This document shows, piece by piece, positions 58,654-64,000 of a stretch of 64,000 nt of DNA. Position 1 is the first letter of the stretch, and each line of letters starts with the position of its first letter. The notes beneath the pieces were generated by a model. It saw only the letters and a program-made list of their open reading frames with translations, was not told where the DNA came from and made no database searches. The stretch is from Lumbricus rubellus (Eukaryota; Annelida; Clitellata; Crassiclitellata; Lumbricidae), in the NCBI GenBank assembly GCA_945859605.1, contig OX243825.1:24109227-24173226 (forward strand), given 5' to 3'. Made by a program: the position numbers and the translations under genes.

Positions 58654-59556
58654 ATGCCTGTTGATAAATTTAGACATACAGATTCAGGATCTACGCAAAG
58701 AGTAATTGCTGGGGGTGTTACGCTATCTCAGATAAACAGTACTTTTCTAAGGCTAGATGGAAGCAACGACGTTGTCGGAGATATAGATATGAACGGCCAT
58801 CATCTCGTAGGGTTATCGACTGATTACCCTTTTACGGGTAACGGGGGTGAAGCTATTAGTTTTGCTCAAGCTACTGCCCTAGTCGTTGACAAAACAGCGG
58901 ATATCGCTTCTAGAGATTACGTTTCGGGTATGAGGGTATCTCCGGGCAATCTAGTGAGAAATACGACGAGCGGTATTATATATAGGTTCGAAGGAACGGC
59001 TGGAGCTATAACAGCGGCGCCAGCATTATCCGCGAATTGGAGACCTACAACCGGACCGGCTATTTGTGTGTTGAGAGAGGGTGAAGGGGGAGCATCCGCA
59101 ATCGTAAGTGGCGGCGCATTCTCGGGCACATATGCAACGCATGGTGGAGCATTCGGAGGCGTATATGCAATGCACCATCAACTAACGGTCGTTGCCATCA
59201 ATACGGATTCGGCGTATACGACGTCCTTGGGCTTAATAACTATTCCTCGTACGGGCGTATATCGACTTGGCGGATTCGCGAATTTCTTGATAGGAAATGA
59301 CAGTCCGGGCGAAAAAATAATCAGAATTTCGTATGTCAAAGACGGGATACAAAGTAACGAACTTTTTGAATGCATGGCTGGCGGATCAACGGTTGGCAGC
59401 AGAATATCGCTCGTATTACCAACCGTCGCCATATTTTTCAACGCCAACGATAAGCTCGGTATGAGGGTATATTCTTTCATATCCGGAAACAGTCCAACAG
59501 CCGGTCGCCTTCTTCTCAGGGGCGGAGCCGGATTGCAGGTCGAGTTTTTGTACTAG
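58654..59556 (+). CDS. Fibre-like protein B, paralogue with a different head
   Basis: A 300-residue protein beginning MPVDKFRHTDSGSTQRVIAG, almost the same as fibre-like protein A. The N-terminal LRLDGSNDVVGDIDMNGHHL motif is of the same collar type. After that the proteins diverge: this one has an added middle domain (about 85-150) and a different C-terminal jelly-roll-like head (RTGVYRLGGFANFL). The first 75 or so coding bases differ from gene A by only a few substitutions while the heads are unrelated in sequence, so duplication and then replacement or fast divergence of the head is likely. TATATTCAAAATG is the start context. Confidence 0.72.
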   Translation: MPVDKFRHTDSGSTQRVIAGGVTLSQINSTFLRLDGSNDVVGDIDMNGHHLVGLSTDYPFTGNGGEAISFAQATALVVDKTADIASRDYVSGMRVSPGNLVRNTTSGIIYRFEGTAGAITAAPALSANWRPTTGPAICVLREGEGGASAIVSGGAFSGTYATHGGAFGGVYAMHHQLTVVAINTDSAYTTSLGLITIPRTGVYRLGGFANFLIGNDSPGEKIIRISYVKDGIQSNELFECMAGGSTVGSRISLVLPTVAIFFNANDKLGMRVYSFISGNSPTAGRLLLRGGAGLQVEFLY

Positions 59557-59564
59557 GTAACCGT

Positions 59565-59600
59565 AGATACCTATCGTTCATATACGTACGATAGGTATCT
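59565..59600. terminator. Perfect hairpin between convergent gene sets
   Basis: AGATACCTATCGT (59565-59577) and its exact complement ACGATAGGTATCT (59588-59600) enclose a 10-base loop. It starts 8 bases after the fibre-B stop and ends 41 bases before the capsid stop, the only place where the two transcription directions meet. A shared 3'-end or insulator function is inferred. Confidence 0.7.
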
Positions 59601-59641
59601 GTAAGTCTCATTATTCTTCATCGCCCATTCTATCATGAACT

Positions 59642-60934
59642 TCAATATACCACACTCATTTTCTGTCCGTCCGATTGAAACCTCAGTAACTTGTCTGAAA
59701 TCACCATTGGGTACGCTTCCGTATTAGCTGGCGGCGCCGTATTGAACGTGCCTTTGATCTGGATATCGACCACCGATGACTTCAGACGCTCAGATTGCTT
59801 GCTCACGTCAAACACCATAATCGGAAACAGATCTTTGAAGTCCGAAGGGGTGATATTGCATTGCGTCATTAGTTCGTCCATTCCATAGTATTTTTCACTG
59901 AACGCGGCTGCTGCTCGGTACGCCCGCGCGAATTGTTGATTCGGAAATGATAGGTTGTAGTCGACAACTGGGTATCGGTCCTGGTTCATCATCACGAACA
60001 TGTTTTTGAGATCGCAATGATTGAAAATGGATGGATTGTGTAGTTGATCGCCGCTTTTGTCGGTTTGAAAACCCAAGATGATGTACCTAGGCTTCTCGGG
60101 TAATGTCTTGACGCTAAGTCTCCAGCTAAAATTAGTCGACTGTGCGACGGAGGTGGTATCGCATTGACGGGCTCTGTACGCAACTGGCAGCGACGCTTTC
60201 GATTCGATCGTTTTGTACAATTGCATCTTCTCCATATCCGCGGGAATAACGTGAGGCATGAACCATGAGATTTTATCCAGCCTAACTTTCCCTGCATCCG
60301 CGGCGGTTCTAAAAATTGCGTCATCATCGGCTTTACGAACCAGAGTTAGCGTATGTTTCACACCAAAAACAACCTTGTCGTAATCATCGCAAAATCCGAA
60401 AATATGCTTCAATGGAACTACAAAGCTGAAAGTACCTTTGGCATTTGGTTTTTGAATTATATACGACTGTCTCACGGCGAAACCTTGATTATTCGCGCTA
60501 GCAGCCGTCGCTCCGCTGTCCTTGTACCACAACTGATTCAAACCTTGAGCTAGTTGAAAATCATTCGGGTATTTGAGTAATCCGAGCATCGTCGTTGCTT
60601 GACCCGGGTAAAATAATGATTCAATTTCCTGATTCGATAGGGCATACGAAATTTGACTGAAAAGATGCATGAGCCCATTATTCGTAAGAGTTGCTTCATC
60701 GGCATCGGCGTAGAAGGGGTTGTTGTTGTCCACCTTCATCAATCTACCCTCGAACAGCAGGTAAGATTCTGCCGGGTGACAAAATAAATCTTGAAGTTCG
60801 ATGTTTATTCTAATCTCGCCGGAGGTGTTTAGATTCGCCCCCGATATCGGCTCATACTCGTACCATTCGTAGCGTTCGACGCTTTCATCGCTCAATGGTT
60901 GTTCGGTAAATCTCAAAATATCAGATGATTGCAT
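59642..60934 (-). CDS. Probable major capsid protein (double jelly roll)
   Basis: A 430-residue protein without signal peptide or membrane helix, rich in predicted beta strands, lying in the structural gene block. Its C-terminal region has the SSVVDIQIKGTFNT strand pattern I associate with capsid proteins of animal Polintons and adintoviruses; the length suits a compact hexon-like fold. It would form the trimeric capsomers of an icosahedral particle. It reads through without lesions. Start context on the minus strand is A-rich (TAGTAAAAATG). The assignment rests on family pattern and context, not on structure prediction. Confidence 0.75.
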   Translation of the reverse strand: MQSSDILRFTEQPLSDESVERYEWYEYEPISGANLNTSGEIRINIELQDLFCHPAESYLLFEGRLMKVDNNNPFYADADEATLTNNGLMHLFSQISYALSNQEIESLFYPGQATTMLGLLKYPNDFQLAQGLNQLWYKDSGATAASANNQGFAVRQSYIIQKPNAKGTFSFVVPLKHIFGFCDDYDKVVFGVKHTLTLVRKADDDAIFRTAADAGKVRLDKISWFMPHVIPADMEKMQLYKTIESKASLPVAYRARQCDTTSVAQSTNFSWRLSVKTLPEKPRYIILGFQTDKSGDQLHNPSIFNHCDLKNMFVMMNQDRYPVVDYNLSFPNQQFARAYRAAAAFSEKYYGMDELMTQCNITPSDFKDLFPIMVFDVSKQSERLKSSVVDIQIKGTFNTAPPANTEAYPMVISDKLLRFQSDGQKMSVVY

Positions 60935-60959
60935 TTTTACTACTACGCGATAATATTTT

Positions 60960-61418
60960 TTACGCGACCTTCATTCCGGCCCCGTTTAGCGAGCGTACTA
61001 AATCTTGTATCGATATGGCGGCGTTCTTCTTCAGGCCATCCCCCATCATCAGATTATTAATATTCGGGATATTCGAGATCGACCCTACGCTACCGACGCC
61101 ACTCAGCCGCTCTAAAATTTGTCTAGTTTCTGGCGTAACAGCCTGTTTCTGAGGAGTAGGAGCAGGAGTAAACAGTTTAGTCACTGCTTTGTCCACTAAT
61201 CGTTTGCCAGCGTCGATTGCGGTTGTTTTCCCAACATCGATGGCCTTTTTTCCAATTTCTCTCGCCACGTCTTTACTCGCGCTGAGAGCGGTCGTTGCTA
61301 ATTGTTTGGCGGCGTTCGACGTTACTAGTCGTTTGAAAAATCCCGAAATTGTATCGAATATTCCCGATCCTCCGATAACGTATTGTTTTCTATACCTCCT
61401 TCTATTAATGACTTGCAT
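60960..61418 (-). CDS. Basic amphipathic minor capsid-like protein (pVI-like)
   Basis: A 152-residue protein. A very basic N-terminus (NRRRYRKQ) is followed by VIGG (residues 14-17), which fits the adenain-type cleavage pattern with two glycines. Immediately after the predicted cut, GIFDTISGFFKRLV is an amphipathic helix, as in adenovirus protein VI, where such a helix disrupts membranes during entry. A long alanine/lysine-rich helix (about 36-90) and a proline-rich stretch follow. It lies 25 bases from the capsid gene. The role is inferred by analogy; the size and cleavage site support it. Confidence 0.65.
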   Translation of the reverse strand: MQVINRRRYRKQYVIGGSGIFDTISGFFKRLVTSNAAKQLATTALSASKDVAREIGKKAIDVGKTTAIDAGKRLVDKAVTKLFTPAPTPQKQAVTPETRQILERLSGVGSVGSISNIPNINNLMMGDGLKKNAAISIQDLVRSLNGAGMKVA

Positions 61419-61430
61419 TTTTTCTGCATT

Positions 61431-62332
61431 TTACAATGTCATCATTATATTTTTGTAAGCATCTTTACTCAGCACTTCCTGCCTCAATAACGCATCGCAC
61501 ATCGCCACGATCTCGTTTCTCACGCCGGTATTGCCTGCTTTGAAGCTTTGAAATCGTAGTTCTAGCTGTTTCGCTAATACGTTTGGATCTTCGGAAATAA
61601 CGATTACACCACCCACGCCTTTACCCACCGCATTACGAGTCCTCTTTTCCCATATCGGCTTGATAATTTCTCTATATTTGACGCTCGCAGATGCTTTCGG
61701 TTTGTTGGGATTTTTTGGCTGTCTGATAGCATCCGACGCGAGTAGAATCTCGGCGTAATCGTCTCTATCATTATTATCGTATATCGACGCGTTCGGCTGT
61801 TTCATCGTCAACAACTCCCAAAGCCCCGGTGTTCCGCCATACGTCTTATTTCCAACCGTCACATCGTCTCCTTGAATAAAAATCGGAGTATCGCCGATGT
61901 AGAATTGACCATTTTTTGATCGTATTCCGAACGTCGTGTCTACGATTTTTCTATCGGAGGCGTATTGATGAAGGTACTTGGTGGCTACATCACCTAATTC
62001 TAAAGTTCTAATATCCTGAGTCGGATCGTCGCTATACGCTTCTATCGAGGGATACTGAGGAAATTGAATCTTCAACGAAGCGGGTAGCGTCTGTAGTGCG
62101 TTTGTAGTAGCTATCGAGTTTTCTTTGATGGCGGATAGTAAGACATTTTGCTCTTTGGAAATTGCGGATTGCGAATCGACGATAGGCTTGTACAGCTTGG
62201 TTAATTCTTGTTGCAGCCCCGAATCCCCCAATCTCTCCGATAAAAAGTCTGTTGAATATTCTTCTTGGATTTCAGAAACTCTTCGACTATGAAATTTCTT
62301 TTCGCCGGGTCATCTATCTTTAGAAACGACAT
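61431..62332 (-). pseudogene. Conserved Polinton virion-type protein, one-base frameshift
   Basis: The likely start is the ATG at 62332 (MSFLKIDDPAKRNFIV), preceded by TTATTAAAA. After about 30 codons the frame must shift by -1 near 62245 to enter the 266-residue frame that starts GDSGLQQELTKLYKP and ends at 61431. The shift falls in a run of five T on the minus strand (ACTTTTTATC), so loss of one T is the simple explanation; programmed slippage or a sequencing error are alternatives. The main part has the GIRSKNGQFYIGDTPIFI and GTPGLWELLTMKQP blocks, which I recognise as conserved in animal Polinton/adintovirus-like loci but of unproven function. Confidence 0.72.
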
Positions 62333-62350
62333 TTTTAATAAAAAATTTAA

Positions 62351-62410
62351 TGTTTTTCGACATGTTTTCCGGCGTGTTTTTCGACGTGTTTTTCTACATG
62401 TTTTTCGACA
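62351..62410. repeat. Five 12-bp iterons between leftward genes
   Basis: Consecutive units TGTTTTTCGACA, TGTTTTCCGGCG, TGTTTTTCGACG, TGTTTTTCTACA, TGTTTTTCGACA fill the space just upstream of the 62332 start. A short basic frame over this stretch is an artefact of the repeat. The array may be a promoter/enhancer or protein-binding array. Confidence 0.85.
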
Positions 62411-62486
62411 TGTATAAAAACACAAGTTAGACGTATTTTCAGACATAGCGACATAGGTCTACATAGCTCTACAAAACTCTACAAGT

Positions 62487-63185
62487 CTACATGATTTCGT
62501 ACATGTTCACGTTAGTCGTCTTTCGAGCAGATTCGGTATTTTTCTCAAACATGCTTTGAAAGGACTGCCTGACTTCCTCTCTTCCCCGATCGATGAGTGA
62601 TTGTTTCGTTTCCTCGTCCATCGCGTCTATCGCAACTTTCGACTTACTTTTGATTTCTTCTTTCATGCCATTGAATTTTTCAATCTCGCTTAGAATCAGA
62701 GAATATTCCTCATCTGAAATGTGATCATCCACGAGTGCTTTTGAAATATGGTCGCTGATCGTGTTGAGCTTCGCATCAGCCAGCGTTTTGATCTTTTCAT
62801 GCTTCTCCGCCTTCAGGGCGAGCTTTTTACAGATTCGGCTGCCAATTATACTCAATAGCCCCGCACCTAGCGCTGTCCCTTCCATAGCGATGGCAATGGG
62901 GGTTGCAATTATGGTGGCTAGTACACCGATTCCCGAAATTCCGAGCCCCATCGTGACCGCCATGAGGAAGTTGTCTACTACGCCGATTACGCTCACACTT
63001 CTACGGTACTTTTTACTCAACGTTGCTCTTTTGTCGCGTTCTTGCTCGATCTCCTTTTTGATTTCGCTAATCTTTTGAAGCCGATACGTTTGTGCGGACC
63101 CTGCGGCTATTTGTATTTCACCTTCTGGCGCAGAGGGCGTTATATTTGTTAGGTTTGGATAGAGTTTGATGCCTTCGTATTCCAT
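62487..63185 (-). CDS. Polinton membrane protein with two hydrophobic helices
   Basis: 232 residues from the ATG at 63185 (MEYEGIKLYP). An upstream in-frame ATG at 63239 would overlap the next gene and lacks the TATATTG-plus-A-rich context found here, so I prefer 63185. The order is a charged coiled-coil-like segment (LQKISEIKKEIEQERDKR), a glycine-rich double hydrophobic region (about 65-117), then a second helical segment with LNTISDHISKALVDDHISDE. The layout recurs in Polintons of other invertebrates as an uncharacterised protein. Association with an internal membrane or host membrane is plausible but unproven. Confidence 0.68.
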   Translation of the reverse strand: MEYEGIKLYPNLTNITPSAPEGEIQIAAGSAQTYRLQKISEIKKEIEQERDKRATLSKKYRRSVSVIGVVDNFLMAVTMGLGISGIGVLATIIATPIAIAMEGTALGAGLLSIIGSRICKKLALKAEKHEKIKTLADAKLNTISDHISKALVDDHISDEEYSLILSEIEKFNGMKEEIKSKSKVAIDAMDEETKQSLIDRGREEVRQSFQSMFEKNTESARKTTNVNMYEIM

Positions 63186-63214
63186 TCTTTTATTTATTAG
63201 CAATATATATTTTT

Positions 63215-63613
63215 TTACTGTTGATAATTTACACGGCATAGCGAATCTCCTTCGTTTATCGTTACTGCCGAATCGGAGTTGTTTTGAATGGAAACTATGA
63301 TATCATTAATCACATCTTCTGAAATCACTCCGTCTAGTAGACTGCATCGTCGTTCTTTGATACTCTGTCTGAGGGAAACGAGGCAAAGACCCGCCGCCAT
63401 TTCTACACCGAGTCCAAGCCTTAGCGTATTTGCTGTCTTTGGTTGTATCGTGATATCATTTTGCGCAAAAATCTCCCATCGCAGACCTCCTTGTTGTCTT
63501 ACTGGGTCGTGAGTAACACCGCTCGTAATCTTCCAAAAGACTGAAACGGGCTGCGTTCTAACCTCTACCGGTCTAGTTGGTTTAGTTCCAAATTTGTGTA
63601 TTGGTCTCGACAT
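63215..63613 (-). CDS. Degenerate dUTPase-fold protein
   Basis: 132 residues. The order of strands from GGLRWEIFAQND (42-53) through the LRLGLGVEMAAGL strand to GVISED and VSIQNNSDSAVTINEGDSL follows the trimeric dUTPase fold. Catalytic motifs are replaced: SLRQS (80-84) stands at the PRSS/G position and DGVISED (94-100) at the position of the motif that supplies the catalytic aspartate and tyrosine. The C-terminal phosphate-binding glycine/serine arm is absent. A structural or regulatory use of the fold is more likely than nucleotide hydrolysis. TATTATAAAATG is the start context. Confidence 0.6.
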   Translation of the reverse strand: MSRPIHKFGTKPTRPVEVRTQPVSVFWKITSGVTHDPVRQQGGLRWEIFAQNDITIQPKTANTLRLGLGVEMAAGLCLVSLRQSIKERRCSLLDGVISEDVINDIIVSIQNNSDSAVTINEGDSLCRVNYQQ

Positions 63614-63629
63614 TTTATAATAGAATAAT

Positions 63630-64000
63630 TTATAATATCATGCCGAGAATCGGAATGTTTTGAAACGGAGAGTTGGGGCCCAACAAAAGTCCTTCGCCCC
63701 TCGCATAGCCCGTCCCTGTTTTCATGTACAACCCGGATGCCGTTATTGAGCTACCTTTTTGCCACGGAGACATGTACAAACCAGATCCGGCCGCTCTTAT
63801 TTTGCACGCTATGTCACCTTTCTTGACATACATTACACCCGAACCGCTGATTTTGTCTACAATCTTAGTAGTTGCCGCGGAGCCGAGACCACTTAGTGCT
63901 CCCATCGCCAAACTTGGCAGTGCATTAGACAGAAGGAACCGTCCCGCTGTCGCTAGAAACGGAAGTATAGCGCCTATGAATCCACCTTCGACTTTCTTGT
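63630..64000 (-). CDS. Glycine-rich minor capsid-like protein, cut by window edge
   Basis: The frame is open to the right edge, so the start is outside; at least 123 codons are present. Near the edge it reads KVEGGFIGAILPFLATAGRF: a two-glycine site fitting adenain cleavage followed by a hydrophobic segment. Downstream are three GSGLYM/ASGLYM-type short repeats and a strongly conserved-looking end (LLLGPNSPFQNIPILGMIL). This design recalls small cleaved core or membrane-active proteins of adenovirus-like particles. Its function is inferred. Confidence 0.65.
   Translation of the reverse strand, partial: KKVEGGFIGAILPFLATAGRFLLSNALPSLAMGALSGLGSAATTKIVDKISGSGVMYVKKGDIACKIRAAGSGLYMSPWQKGSSITASGLYMKTGTGYARGEGLLLGPNSPFQNIPILGMIL

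Larger units (their letters stand above)
52850..64000. mobile_element. Polinton/Maverick (adintovirus-like) element, left part
   Basis: A compact set of 12-13 genes with virus-like functions replaces the gene-poor host pattern: protein-primed DNA polymerase, adenain-type protease, capsid and minor virion proteins. The arrangement is a rightward set (53129-59556) and a leftward set (59642 to the edge) meeting at a hairpin. The left boundary is uncertain; subterminal tandem repeats at about 52915-53045 fit a Polinton terminal inverted repeat. The right part, expected to hold packaging ATPase and integrase, is outside the window. The polymerase deletion and a frameshift in one virion gene show that this copy is decayed. 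Confidence 0.88.

Noticed and set aside
62333..62446. Basic N-terminal extension (Cys-Arg-Lys-Thr repeats) of the frame starting at 62446
   Set aside because: It is encoded by the 12-bp iterons; the conserved protein begins at 62332 with a TATT-AAAA start context.
63186..63239. Upstream start for the membrane protein
   Set aside because: It would overlap the preceding gene and lacks the element's usual A/T start context; 63185 is preferred.

Overview
The window is genomic DNA of a multicellular animal, most likely a marine invertebrate. An echinoderm or other deuterostome is my best guess, with low confidence. It is AT-rich, gene-poor and dense in transposon remnants, microsatellites and SINE/LINE tails. 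No ribosomal or complete tRNA gene was seen.

Region 1 (1-47.4 kb) is a tandem array of eight rhodopsin-class GPCR loci, all on the minus strand and all with a single coding exon of about 345-350 codons. Six are intact (450-1493, 11254-12303, 14391-15428, 18997-20040, 39836-40885, 46129-47181). One is frameshifted by 7 bp (7809-8865). One is a multiply broken pseudogene (23555-27675). Most copies keep a splice acceptor about 15-25 bases upstream of the ATG, so a 5'UTR intron is likely. Flanks are duplicated in blocks (about 8.1-12.6 kb with 40.1-47.4 kb; 28.5-33.8 kb with 47.9-52.2 kb; 13.2-13.6 kb with 15.9-16.3 kb). These paralogous blocks provide empty sites that prove several transposon insertions.

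The spaces between receptors hold hAT-like elements with 8-bp target duplications (9341-9470, 12581-13009, 16897-18787 with 17201-17483 nested inside it, 23803-27107, 44105-44460), Tc1/mariner-like elements with TA targets (2812-3793, 3810-4770, 49396-50193, 34670-35290), piggyBac-like TTAA elements (13119-13185, 25291-26141), CR1/L2-like LINE pieces and two tRNA-derived SINEs. Two insertions (24088-26951 and 27757-27894) have ends built of short GGAC-containing minisatellite units, share a terminal GGTG..AGGAC-type sequence and carry 8-bp target duplications. I cannot place them in a known family.

Region 2 (about 52.85 kb to the right edge) is the left part of a Polinton/Maverick (adintovirus-like) element, an endogenous virus-like mobile element cut by the window end. 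Its rightward genes encode a SAP-domain protein, a SAP-headed protein-primed family B DNA polymerase (inactivated by an internal deletion), a zinc-ribbon protein, an adenain-type cysteine protease and two fibre-like proteins with a shared N-terminus. A perfect 13-bp stem hairpin separates these from a leftward, mostly structural set: a probable double-jelly-roll major capsid protein, a pVI-like basic amphipathic protein, a conserved virion-type protein with a frameshift, a two-helix membrane protein, a degenerate dUTPase-fold protein and a glycine-rich minor capsid-like protein running off the edge. Integrase and packaging ATPase are not in the window and would be expected further right. Similar TATA-like A/T sequences lie directly before most start codons of the element.
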